From assembly GCA_000431835.1 (NCBI GenBank), contig HF987967.1, positions 1-43,754 of the forward strand: a stretch of DNA of 43,754 nt, in the 5' to 3' direction. Below, piece by piece: positions 24,691-33,218 of the stretch. The first letter of the stretch is position 1, and every line of letters begins with the position of its first letter. This DNA is from Succinatimonas sp. CAG:777 (lineage in GTDB: Bacteria; Pseudomonadota; Gammaproteobacteria; Enterobacterales; Succinivibrionaceae). Both the position numbers and the translations under genes were made by a program. The notes under the pieces are model-generated. The model had not been told where the DNA came from, made no database searches, and saw only the letters and a program-made list of their open reading frames with translations.

Positions 24691-24718
24691 ATTATAGGAT
24701 ATATCCAGTCTTTTTCAA
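24691..24718 (-). promoter_or_regulatory. Promoter of the predicted antisense RNA
   Basis: On the minus strand TTGAAA (24713-24718) and TATAAT (24691-24696) are separated by 16 bases: a perfect -10 and a four-of-six -35. It is stronger than the sense promoter, as expected where an unstable toxin mRNA is kept silent by excess antisense RNA. Confidence 0.7.
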
Positions 24719-24722
24719 GTTT

Positions 24723-24736
24723 TTGATTGTAATCAT
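24723..24736. promoter_or_regulatory. FNR-like site next to the antisense promoter
   Basis: TTGAT-TGTA-ATCAT matches nine of ten consensus positions of TTGAT-4-ATCAA. Its centre lies about 45 bases upstream of the predicted antisense start and about 195 upstream of holA. A role in oxygen response is possible but rests on the motif alone. Confidence 0.35.
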
Positions 24737-24925
24737 CAAACAAATCAAAATATTAGCCACAGTTTAAGTTTTCGATAATTGGAATTATCTGTTGATATCT
24801 ATAGATGTAATTACTTGTGTTTTTTATCGCTAATTATTAGAATTTCACTAATTATCATACTTTAAAAACTCTCAATTTGAGCTTTTCAAAGTTTAAACAT
24901 CACACTTAGTTTGCAGTAATATCTT

Positions 24926-26032
24926 ATGTCTTTAGCTCCTGTATATGTCTTTTCTAGCGATGATCCTTTTTTAAAGAATGAAAGAAGTAAAGCTGTCATT
25001 GCTCAAGCCAGACAGGAACTACCACAAGCAGAATTCATGCTCTTTACCTCATCAGATTTAACCTCAGGATCTGTAGCTAATTTGGCACGTCTTGAAAATG
25101 AGCTTATAGATCCTGGTTTATTTGGTGGCGACAGAATTATTAAGATCTACTTAAATGATTTAAATTCAATTGCAGTACAAGTACTGCAATTATTAGCGAT
25201 GCACTCAAGACCTGGTGTAGTTACTGTCGTAGAAATAGGTAGAATAAACTCAGCTCTTGCCAAAACAGCTGCAGGAAATTCCCTAAAAGATGATTTTGGA
25301 AAAACCAAAAGTATTGATGGAAAAGCAAAGATCGTCATTGCAAACCTAAAATTTATAGGAGCGCAAATTGAGGTTATGTATCCGCCTGAGGGTGATAAAT
25401 TCTCAATGTGGATTAGAAATCATGCAAGAAACAAATTCTCTCTTGCCGTTCAAGATGATGCTTTGGAATTTTTAAGCTTGAGTTGCGAAGGTAATCTTGT
25501 GGCAGTAGATCAGTTCTTTGAACTTGTAAAAATAACAACATCATCAAATGTAGTGACACTGCAACTAGCATCTGACTACATTTCTGGAAATAGCCGTTAT
25601 ACCGGATTTGAATTTGCAGAAGCTGCTGTTCTTGGAGGAAAGAACAGCATAAGAGCACTAAATATCTTATCATCTCTTACACAGACAAGTTCACTCTCTC
25701 AAGTACTACCTTTAGTTATTGGTAATTTTGATAGATTACTTTATGCCATTGGCCTTTTAAGAGGTCATAGTGAACTTTTAACAGGCAGAGTTAACTACAA
25801 AGATAAGATGATGTTTTTCAAACCATTAAGGATTAGTGCTCTAACTACCATGGATGCCGCTACCTTTGCTGCTAAAAACATGCCTCAGGATTTCTATGAC
25901 TATTTAGTAAGTGAACTGGCATTAGCATCTAAAGCATATCAGGCTTTCAATAATGATGAAGCTCTAATGCATTTACAAAACATGGCAGTATCAACCTGTA
26001 ACAGCAATGTAAGAGCACTAAAGGCATTGTAA
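24926..26032 (+). CDS. holA: DNA polymerase III subunit delta
   Basis: A 368-residue clamp-loader subunit that opens the beta clamp. Position between lptE and nadD is the standard gammaproteobacterial order. The opening (VYVFSSDDPFLKNERSKAVI) has the family's early fold and acidic/phenylalanine clamp-binding region, and SCEGNLVAVDQFFELV near 185-200 matches the usual GNLLAAxQEIEKL block. The C-terminal helical domain is divergent. An insert around residues 110-130 (SLKDDFGKTKSIDGKAK) is unusual. The stop overlaps the nadD start at TAATG. Confidence 0.9.
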   Translation: MSLAPVYVFSSDDPFLKNERSKAVIAQARQELPQAEFMLFTSSDLTSGSVANLARLENELIDPGLFGGDRIIKIYLNDLNSIAVQVLQLLAMHSRPGVVTVVEIGRINSALAKTAAGNSLKDDFGKTKSIDGKAKIVIANLKFIGAQIEVMYPPEGDKFSMWIRNHARNKFSLAVQDDALEFLSLSCEGNLVAVDQFFELVKITTSSNVVTLQLASDYISGNSRYTGFEFAEAAVLGGKNSIRALNILSSLTQTSSLSQVLPLVIGNFDRLLYAIGLLRGHSELLTGRVNYKDKMMFFKPLRISALTTMDAATFAAKNMPQDFYDYLVSELALASKAYQAFNNDEALMHLQNMAVSTCNSNVRALKAL

Positions 26033-26769
26033 TGAGGATAGGAATTTTAGGCGGATCATTTAATCCTGTACATAAAGATCATTACCTTTTAGCATCTTAT
26101 ATCAAAGATGTTTTGTCATTAGATAAGTTTTTGATAATTCCTAATGCCATGCCACCTCATAAGAATACCTGTCATATTTCTTTTGAAGATAGAGTAAAGA
26201 TGTTGTCACTCACATCTTTTGATAGGGATGGATTTGAAATCAGTGATATAGAGAATGATCCTTCTATTCCACATTACAGTTATGACACATTAGAGAAATT
26301 ACATAACCTCTACCCTCATGATGCTTTATTCTTTTGTATGGGAATGGACTCTCTTGCCTATCTTGATAAATGGCATAAGGGATTAGAACTAATTAAGTTT
26401 TCTAATCTTGTGGTGACAGGTCGCGAGGGCTATTCATATAATGACATCAATCAGGATGTCACTCCCTTTATACAAAACTATGGACTTCTAGGGAAGGACA
26501 AACTCGGACTTTGTGAAAACGAACTTTTAAAGTTGCAAAATCATGATTTTATAAATAAACACTACTGTATCATTCTTAAAAGGTGTTTTCATAACGTAAG
26601 TTCTAGTAAAATACGCATAGAATTTCAGGATTTTTATCAAAAATATGCAAATTTTGCTAAAAAATCAGAATTTTTTGAACATATTGATGATTATCCTTGC
26701 TGTAAGCAATTTTTAGATAAAGCTGTGATTGAATACATTCTTGATAATGGTATTTATAGACAGCTCTAA
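26032..26769 (+). CDS. nadD: Nicotinate-nucleotide adenylyltransferase
   Basis: A 245-residue enzyme making deamido-NAD from nicotinate mononucleotide and ATP. The nucleotide-binding start GILGGSFNPVHKDH carries the family signature, except that the usual H-x-G-H reads H-K-D-H (residues 14-17), so a glycine is replaced by aspartate. FCMGMDSLAYLDKWHK and the late VSSSKIR (ISxTxIR-type) block are present. Translationally coupled to holA by a one-base overlap. A perfect 10-bp hairpin begins at its stop codon. Confidence 0.9.
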   Translation: MRIGILGGSFNPVHKDHYLLASYIKDVLSLDKFLIIPNAMPPHKNTCHISFEDRVKMLSLTSFDRDGFEISDIENDPSIPHYSYDTLEKLHNLYPHDALFFCMGMDSLAYLDKWHKGLELIKFSNLVVTGREGYSYNDINQDVTPFIQNYGLLGKDKLGLCENELLKLQNHDFINKHYCIILKRCFHNVSSSKIRIEFQDFYQKYANFAKKSEFFEHIDDYPCCKQFLDKAVIEYILDNGIYRQL

Positions 26770-26791
26770 GTGATAACAAAATTATCACTTA
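26767..26791 (+). repeat. Perfect inverted repeat at the nadD stop codon
   Basis: TAAGTGATAA and TTATCACTTA form ten base pairs with loop CAAAA. The first three bases are the nadD stop. No T run follows. It separates nadD from the rsfS ribosome site and may be a processing or stability element. Confidence 0.6.
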
Positions 26792-26817
26792 AAGTACTTA
26801 TAAACTTAGGAACAATT

Positions 26818-27159
26818 TTGGAAAAAGAACTTTTAATCAAGAAGTGTGTAAAAACACTCAAAGACTCTAAGGCTCACGACTTAGTTAATATCGATTTAAA
26901 CAATAACTCTTCAATTGCAGATAACATGTTAATCTGCACAGGCACCTCTAACCGTCATGTAAGCGCAATTGCCCAAAGACTTGTAGATACTCTGTATAAA
27001 GATGGCTTAAAGCAGATTAGAGTATCTGGTGAAACCTTAGGCGAATGGGTAATTGTAGATACAGGAACTCTGATGGTTCATATCATGCAACAGGAAATTC
27101 GTGAGCGCTATGAATTAGACGATCTTTACCGTTGTATCGCAAGTGGTGTTGCTGAATAA
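26818..27159 (+). CDS. rsfS: Ribosomal silencing factor RsfS
   Basis: A 113-residue protein that binds L14 (uL14) and blocks subunit joining in starved cells. The core matches E. coli RsfS: SSIADNMLICTGTSNRHV, then VSGETLGEWVIVDTGTLMVHIM. The start is set at TTG 26818 because AGGA (26808-26811) precedes it by six bases and the N-terminus then matches the family; the longer frame from GTG 26770 begins inside a hairpin. Lies 28 bases before rlmH, as is standard. Confidence 0.92.
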   Translation: MEKELLIKKCVKTLKDSKAHDLVNIDLNNNSSIADNMLICTGTSNRHVSAIAQRLVDTLYKDGLKQIRVSGETLGEWVIVDTGTLMVHIMQQEIRERYELDDLYRCIASGVAE

Positions 27160-27187
27160 AAACTAATTAAACGAGATTAGATAGCTC

Positions 27188-27658
27188 ATGAAGATTATCT
27201 TACTTGCTGTCGGCACTAAGATGCCTGGCTGGGTTCAGGAAGGCTTTAACGATTATCAGAAGCGTTTTCCATCTGAGATGAAACTTGTCCTAGAAGAGAT
27301 CCCTCCTGTAAAGAGAAATGGTAAAGGCTCTGAGGGAAAGGCTAAAGAATTAGAAGCAAAACTTATCTTAGAGGCTCTACCTAAAAAGGCCTATATCATC
27401 GCTTTAGATGAAAGAGGTAGACAGTACACATCACTAGAAATGGGACAAAAGGTAGGTTCATGGCAGTCATTAGGAATGGACGTAGTGCTGATTGTTGGTG
27501 GACCCAATGGTCTTACTGATGAGATTAGACAAAAAGCCAATGAGATGTGGTCTTTATCTAAATTGACTTTACCTCATCCGCTTGTAAGAGTGTTTTTAGC
27601 TGAAACTATCTATCGTGGATACAGCATTTATGCAAATCTGCCTTACCATAGAGCATAA
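27188..27658 (+). CDS. rlmH: 23S rRNA pseudouridine-1915 N3-methyltransferase RlmH
   Basis: A 156-residue SPOUT methyltransferase, same length class as E. coli RlmH (155). Family marks are the N-terminal MKIILLAVGTKMPGWV, ALDERGRQYTS, VLIVGGPNGL (AdoMet-binding knot loop) and the C-terminal RVFLAETIYRGYSIYANLPYHRA. Pairs with rsfS upstream. A weak hairpin (ACCTT/AAGGT at 27705-27717) then GTTTTA may end the leuS-side transcript ahead of mrdA. Confidence 0.97.
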   Translation: MKIILLAVGTKMPGWVQEGFNDYQKRFPSEMKLVLEEIPPVKRNGKGSEGKAKELEAKLILEALPKKAYIIALDERGRQYTSLEMGQKVGSWQSLGMDVVLIVGGPNGLTDEIRQKANEMWSLSKLTLPHPLVRVFLAETIYRGYSIYANLPYHRA

Positions 27659-27870
27659 GCACCAAACTTAAAATTAAACTGTTTTTACGGTCTATAAAGT
27701 CTTTACCTTATAAAGGTGTTTTATTATTCTTGAAAACTGAACTTTTTTCGTAAAAAAAGACAAATTTCAAAGATATTTTTCATGTAAAACGTTAAAATAA
27801 CAAGTTCAAGCAAAGACCGTAAACAAAGATAAATTTATTAAGCCTAATAATTACCAAACAGAGTTAAAAG

Positions 27871-29886
27871 TTGTTTTTCAGAAGCAGTAAAAAGCGCAAA
27901 GAGCGTGCTCTTTTTAGCTCGAAAAATGAAAAGAAAAGTTCTTCAAATAAGTCTGACAACAAGACTCGTAATGAGGAATTAGAAACCAGCGTTTTTCGTT
28001 CTAGAGTTTTTATTTGTGTTGGTATCTCCATACTCATGGTGATAGTGCTTTTCTGCAACCTTTACTACTTGCAGATCATCTCTTTCAAAGACTATCAGAC
28101 CAGATCAAATGAAAACAGAATCAAAGTGATGCCTGTAGTACCTCCTCGTGGCATTATCTATGACAGAAATCATGTGGTACTAGCAGAAAACTCCCCTGTT
28201 TATCATTTAGTAATTTTTCCTAATAAACTGATAAACACCGAACAGACGATTCGTGATCTGAATAAATTACTGTCTTTATCCTTATCAGAAAAAGACGTTA
28301 AGAGACTGCTTGCTGAATCTAAGACCAGAAAGCGTTTTTCTGGTGTGGAGTTATCAAACTTTTTATCAGAAGAGCAGATAGCTACCTTTGCTGTAAACTC
28401 TTATCGCTATCCAAATGCACAGGTTGTAGCAAACTTAAAGCGCTACTACCCTTTTGCTGATATCACTACCCATACCACCGGCTATGTTTCAAGAATCAAC
28501 CAAAACGACGTTAAGAAACTTGAAGCTGAAGGCAAGATTGACAACTATGAAGGTTCTACAGAAATCGGTAAACTTGGTATTGAAAAATACTATGAGGATT
28601 ACTTGCACGGCGTAACAGGATCTTCAAAGGTAGAAGTTAACAGTCATGGTCAGGTTGTTAGAACCTTAAACTTTGATCCACCTGAGCCTGGTAAAGATAT
28701 CACCTTAACTTTGGATATCAGATTACAGTACTATGCTCAGGAAATATTTGGCAAGATGAAAGGCGCTGTTGTGGCAATCGAACCATCTACAGGTGAGATT
28801 TTAGCTATGTACTCAAATCCTAGCTATGATCCAAATCCTTTTGTAAGAGGTATCCGAGGTGGTGAGTACCAGCGCTTATTAAATAACCCAGGTCACCCTC
28901 TTATCAATCGTGCAACTCAAGGTGGTTATGCTCCAGCTTCCACTGTAAAACCATTGATGTGTTTAATGGGATTGAATGAGGGCTTAATTACACCAAGTGG
29001 TTCTTTCTTTGGTCCTCCTTACTTTAAGTTACCAGGCTCTACCCACCAGTTCCGCGATTGGAGACCTTGGGGTCATGGTTGGATGGATCTGTACCGAGCT
29101 ATTGAGATTTCAGCTGATACTTATTTCTACGATTTAGCTTATAGAGCTGGTATTAATAGAATTCATGACTACTTAGACCGTTATGGTTTTGGTAGAAAGA
29201 CAGGTATTGATTTATCAGAAGAATCTCTAGGTATCAACCCAAGCCGCGACTGGAAGAGAAACCGTTTCCGTCAGTCTTGGCATTTAGGTGATACAGTACC
29301 TATCGGTATTGGTCAGGGTTATTGGACTTCTACTTTAATGCAGTTAGCAAAAGCACATTCAACCTTAGCTAACTATGGTGTAACTAGAACACCTCACCTT
29401 TTAAAGGAAGTAAGCGATCCTATCACAGGAAAAGTAAGCAAATACCAGCAGCAAGAGCCTTTAGATACACTAAAGATTAAAGATCCTAAATACTTTGAAG
29501 CTTGTCGTACTGGTATGTACCTTGTAGTAAATGGGCCAGAAGGTACTGGTAGACGAGCTTTTTTTGGAGCTAAGTATAAAGCAGCGGGTAAATCAGGTAC
29601 AGCTCAGGTGGTATCAATTAAGCAGGGTGAAAAATACAACGCAAGCAGACTTAAAGTTGAACACCGTGATAACGCCCTGTTCGTAGCCTATGCTCCATTT
29701 AAACATCCAAGAATTTTAGTTGCAGTAATTCTTGAGAACGAAGGTGGTGGTTCTACTAAGGCAGCCCCTGTAGCAAGAGCAATCATCGATAAATATTTAC
29801 TAGACTTATACCCTAACGGCTATATGGGTGATCCAAATCCTCAGGTAGTAAAGTTTGGTATGGGCGGAAGCGTGGTACTTCAGTAG
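27871..29886 (+). CDS. mrdA: Penicillin-binding protein 2 (elongasome transpeptidase)
   Basis: A 671-residue class B PBP: a basic cytosolic N-terminus, one helix (about 48-70), the pedestal with the YQTRSNENRIK block, then the transpeptidase with active-site S357 in PASTVKP, SAD near 415 and KSGT at 574-577. It cross-links lateral wall peptidoglycan with RodA. The start is TTG at 27871 with no strong ribosome site; the N-terminus is longer and more basic than in E. coli PBP2 (KKRKERALF). The stop lies one base before the mrdB ATG, so the two are coupled. Confidence 0.95.
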   Translation: MFFRSSKKRKERALFSSKNEKKSSSNKSDNKTRNEELETSVFRSRVFICVGISILMVIVLFCNLYYLQIISFKDYQTRSNENRIKVMPVVPPRGIIYDRNHVVLAENSPVYHLVIFPNKLINTEQTIRDLNKLLSLSLSEKDVKRLLAESKTRKRFSGVELSNFLSEEQIATFAVNSYRYPNAQVVANLKRYYPFADITTHTTGYVSRINQNDVKKLEAEGKIDNYEGSTEIGKLGIEKYYEDYLHGVTGSSKVEVNSHGQVVRTLNFDPPEPGKDITLTLDIRLQYYAQEIFGKMKGAVVAIEPSTGEILAMYSNPSYDPNPFVRGIRGGEYQRLLNNPGHPLINRATQGGYAPASTVKPLMCLMGLNEGLITPSGSFFGPPYFKLPGSTHQFRDWRPWGHGWMDLYRAIEISADTYFYDLAYRAGINRIHDYLDRYGFGRKTGIDLSEESLGINPSRDWKRNRFRQSWHLGDTVPIGIGQGYWTSTLMQLAKAHSTLANYGVTRTPHLLKEVSDPITGKVSKYQQQEPLDTLKIKDPKYFEACRTGMYLVVNGPEGTGRRAFFGAKYKAAGKSGTAQVVSIKQGEKYNASRLKVEHRDNALFVAYAPFKHPRILVAVILENEGGGSTKAAPVARAIIDKYLLDLYPNGYMGDPNPQVVKFGMGGSVVLQ

Positions 29887-29887
29887 T

Positions 29888-31036
29888 ATGACAGCAAAAG
29901 ATAAAACAACATTAAGTCAGGTTAATGCAAACAAAGTTCATGGAACCTTTTTTTCTAAGCACCATGTTGACTTGCCTTTATTGTTCGGTTTGTTTCTAGC
30001 TTTATGCTTTTCTTTATTTGTCCTTTATTCAGCTTCAGGACAGGAAATTGATATGTTAACAAGACAGGTCACCAGAACCGGTGCAGCATTCTTGTTGATG
30101 ATTGCAGTAGCGCAGATCCCTCCTCGCTATTATGCAAAGCTCTCGGTTTATCTTTATATCATTGGTCTTATCTTACTGGTTTTGGTAGAACTCTTTGGCG
30201 ATATTTCAAAGGGAGCTCAGCGCTGGCTTAATTTAGGCGTGGTAAGAATTCAGCCATCAGAGATTTTTAAAGTTGTAATGCCACTTATGGTAGCCACTTT
30301 TTTATCTAAAGGCAGTCTTCCTCCAAAGATATTAAATACCATCATCGCCTTTGTGATTGTGGGCATGCCTACCGTATTGATTTTAATGCAACCAGACTTA
30401 GGTACAGCATCTTTAGTTGCAGTTGCAGGCTTTATTGCAATTTTTATTGCAGGTCTATCCTGGTGGTGGATCATTGTAGGCGCAGGAGTAGCAGCTGCTG
30501 CACTACCGGTGATGTGGAACTTTGTGCTGCATGATTACCAAAAGCAACGTGTCTTTACCCTTTTAGATCCATCATCAGATCCTCTAGGTGCTGGTTATCA
30601 CATCATTCAGTCTAAGATTGCTATAGGCTCTGGTGGTCTTTATGGTAAAGGATGGTTACAGGGCTCACAGTCTCAGTTAGACTTTTTACCTGAGCCCCAT
30701 ACAGACTTTATTTTTGCGGTTTTATCTGAAGAAACAGGTCTTGTAGGTTTTTTAATTCTAATGTCACTGTACTGCTTTATCATTGGCAGATGTGTGCTGA
30801 TTACCCTGCAGACAAGAGATAACTTTGAAAGAATTTTGTGTGGTAGCTTTACCTTTACCTTCATGTTCTACATCTTTGTGAACATCGGAATGGTATCAGG
30901 TATTCTGCCTGTAGTAGGTGTGCCTCTACCTCTAATTAGTTATGGTGGTACAGCTATGATCACTCTGACTATTTGCTTTGGTATGATCATGTCTATTCAT
31001 ACTCACAAAAAGACTAATTTCTTTAGAGAGAATTAA
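29888..31036 (+). CDS. mrdB: Peptidoglycan glycosyltransferase RodA
   Basis: A 382-residue SEDS polymerase with about ten membrane helices, partner of PBP2 in rod elongation. The start at 29888 (MTAKDKTTLS) follows the mrdA stop directly; an upstream start inside mrdA is rejected. SEDS marks are GAQRWLNLG near 107, the large loop with QKQRVFTLLDPSSDPLGAGYHIIQS, and GVPLPLISYGGTAMI near the end. The WEDG-type catalytic aspartate equivalent lies in the QPDLGT region. Confidence 0.95.
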   Translation: MTAKDKTTLSQVNANKVHGTFFSKHHVDLPLLFGLFLALCFSLFVLYSASGQEIDMLTRQVTRTGAAFLLMIAVAQIPPRYYAKLSVYLYIIGLILLVLVELFGDISKGAQRWLNLGVVRIQPSEIFKVVMPLMVATFLSKGSLPPKILNTIIAFVIVGMPTVLILMQPDLGTASLVAVAGFIAIFIAGLSWWWIIVGAGVAAAALPVMWNFVLHDYQKQRVFTLLDPSSDPLGAGYHIIQSKIAIGSGGLYGKGWLQGSQSQLDFLPEPHTDFIFAVLSEETGLVGFLILMSLYCFIIGRCVLITLQTRDNFERILCGSFTFTFMFYIFVNIGMVSGILPVVGVPLPLISYGGTAMITLTICFGMIMSIHTHKKTNFFREN

Positions 31037-31073
31037 CAAAAAAAACAAGGAGACTGCTTATAGCAGCTTTTAC

Positions 31074-32084
31074 ATGAAAGATTTTCTAAAAAGAACGATA
31101 AAACCTTTATTAGCAACATTGGCGCTATCTTGTGCTGCAAACACTAATGCTGCAGATTTAAATGAGCTAGCCTCCTTTGCTAAAGTGCCTGTTGAGTCTT
31201 TACAGGATGCTTTAAGTCAAGCTGTATACCAGCAAAAGATCATTGATGCAATTACAAGACCAGGAGAAGCAAAACCTTGGTGGCAGTATCGTAAGATCTT
31301 TATTACTGTCTCCAGAATTCAAGCTGGTGTTAATTTCTATTTTGAAAATGAAAAAATTCTTTTAAGAGCTCAAAACACATATGGAATCCCTGCAGAAATT
31401 ATCTGCGCTATCGTTGGCGTTGAGACGCTGTTTGGTAAAAACATGGGATCATGGAAAGTCTTAGATGCTTTATATACTCTAGGCTTTAACTATCCTAAGC
31501 GTGAAGCTTTCTTCTCTAAAGAATTTGCCCGTTTTGTTTATTTAGCTAATCGTGAGAACTGGTCTTATGACAGCATTAAAGGCTCATACGCTGGAGCCAT
31601 GGGCATGGGGCAGTTTATGCCATCAGCCTACATTGATTATGCTGTAGACTTTGACGGTGATGGTCACATCAATCTCTTTACAGATAAAGAGGACGCTATA
31701 GGCTCTGTTGCAAACTACTTTAAAGGTCACGGTTGGCAGACTGGTCGTGGTATTTGTTATGGCGTACATCCTCATAATGCAAACGTTGATGCTTTAATGA
31801 AAAAACAGTGGGATTTAACTGTTGAAGAGCTTTATGCCTCAGGAGCTACCACCAAAGTTAACTTGTCACCAAATCAGAAAGTAAGACTCTTTAGTTATGA
31901 TCTTGAAAATGGTAGCAAAAGTTACGTTGTAGGTCTTAACAACTTCAACACTATCATGCGTTATAACACCTCTCCTTTGTATGCTAGAGCTGTTTTTGAA
32001 TTGTCTGAATTTATTGCAATGAACGTAGATAAGATAAAGAGACAACGTGGCATTGAAGTACCACATAGGAGCAGAATACCTTGA
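31074..32084 (+). CDS. mltB: Membrane-bound lytic murein transglycosylase B family
   Basis: A 336-residue periplasmic transglycosylase cleaving glycan to 1,6-anhydro ends. The catalytic glutamate sits in AIVGVETLFGKNMG, followed by GAMGMGQFMPSAY and the DFDGDGHINLF calcium-like loop. The N-terminus is a signal peptide. ALSC near 23-26 could be a poor lipobox, but a signal peptidase I site (NAA) is as likely, unlike E. coli MltB. The order rodA-mltB-rlpA-dacA is seen in Vibrio and Pseudomonas rather than E. coli. The stop overlaps the rlpA TTG start. Confidence 0.93.
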   Translation: MKDFLKRTIKPLLATLALSCAANTNAADLNELASFAKVPVESLQDALSQAVYQQKIIDAITRPGEAKPWWQYRKIFITVSRIQAGVNFYFENEKILLRAQNTYGIPAEIICAIVGVETLFGKNMGSWKVLDALYTLGFNYPKREAFFSKEFARFVYLANRENWSYDSIKGSYAGAMGMGQFMPSAYIDYAVDFDGDGHINLFTDKEDAIGSVANYFKGHGWQTGRGICYGVHPHNANVDALMKKQWDLTVEELYASGATTKVNLSPNQKVRLFSYDLENGSKSYVVGLNNFNTIMRYNTSPLYARAVFELSEFIAMNVDKIKRQRGIEVPHRSRIP

Positions 32085-33121
32085 TTAAACAAAAATTATC
32101 CTTATTAAGTGTTCTTTGTTTATCTTTAGTCTTTATCTTGCAGGGCTGTTCCTCTTCAGGTCATGGCTCAGCAGGTGGTGGCTATACCTATGGTACCGGT
32201 CCTAACAAAACAAAACCTATGCCTGAAAAAGAAAAAGTAAACATTCAGGGTATTGGTGGAGCTAAGCCAATTTATGAAGCTCAAAGAACAGGTGGCTGTA
32301 ACAAAGACTACTCGGTTTTAGGCAAGAACTATATGATTTGGAATGGAGCTACCTCCTATATAGAAGAAGGTACCGCTTCATGGTATGGTCCTGGCTTTAA
32401 TGGTAAAAAGACCTCTAATGGAGAGGTTTATAACCAGAAAGGGTTTACAGCAGCTCATAAAAACCTGCCCCTACCTTCATATCTTAAAGTTACTAATTTA
32501 AGAAATGGTAAAAAGGTTATTGTAAGAGTAAATGACCGAGGTCCTTTTGTGGGAACTAGAATTCTGGACTTATCTGAAGGTTCAGCTCGTGCTATCGATA
32601 TGATCGGCACTGGAACTTCAAAAGTAAGAATTGAGCTTATTAAAGTAAATCCATCTGGCAGTTATGCTAATGCTGTAGGTACACCTTCTGGCTACAACAT
32701 CACCCCATCATCAAATGGTTCTTGGGGATCAAGTTCTAGCTCATGGGGTACAGGTAATTCTGTAAGCAGAAGTATTAAGACCTATACTGCTAATAAGACT
32801 AAAAGAGTTTATACAAGACTAAACAACTATGTATCAAACAACGTCTTTAATAATTCTGCTGTAGCGGGTTCTGGTTATACCTCAACTAGCGCCTTATCCA
32901 AGGGCAACAACTACATTCAGTTAGTAGCATGTAATTCAGATAAGATGGCAGAAGAAATTAAGGCTAATGTGTCAGGCAAGATCTCATATCCAGTGATTAT
33001 TGCAAAGGAAGGGAATATCAACCGTGTACTTGTAGGACCTCTATCAGACTCTACAGCTCGCAGTGCCATGAACACTTTAAAAAGAAAAGGTTATAGTGAT
33101 TGTTTCATAAAAAAGTTTTAA
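32081..33121 (+). CDS. rlpA: RlpA septal ring lytic transglycosylase lipoprotein
   Basis: A 346-residue outer-membrane lipoprotein. The lipobox LQGC gives cysteine 23. The double-psi beta-barrel domain (about 95-190) contains GTASWYGPGFNGKKTSNGE and the catalytic-region VNDRGPF with the aspartate used by Pseudomonas RlpA on denuded glycans. A serine/glycine-rich linker leads to a C-terminal SPOR domain (about 270-346) that would direct it to division sites. The start is TTG overlapping the mltB stop (TTGA), with AGGAG nine bases upstream. Confidence 0.93.
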   Translation: MIKQKLSLLSVLCLSLVFILQGCSSSGHGSAGGGYTYGTGPNKTKPMPEKEKVNIQGIGGAKPIYEAQRTGGCNKDYSVLGKNYMIWNGATSYIEEGTASWYGPGFNGKKTSNGEVYNQKGFTAAHKNLPLPSYLKVTNLRNGKKVIVRVNDRGPFVGTRILDLSEGSARAIDMIGTGTSKVRIELIKVNPSGSYANAVGTPSGYNITPSSNGSWGSSSSSWGTGNSVSRSIKTYTANKTKRVYTRLNNYVSNNVFNNSAVAGSGYTSTSALSKGNNYIQLVACNSDKMAEEIKANVSGKISYPVIIAKEGNINRVLVGPLSDSTARSAMNTLKRKGYSDCFIKKF

Positions 33122-33218
33122 AATTAACTAATTAAAAATTTAACACTTTGAATGTTACTGTTTAAGTAATAAAACAGATTTTGAAACTGATTAAATAAAT
33201 TATTATCAGGAAGACAAG

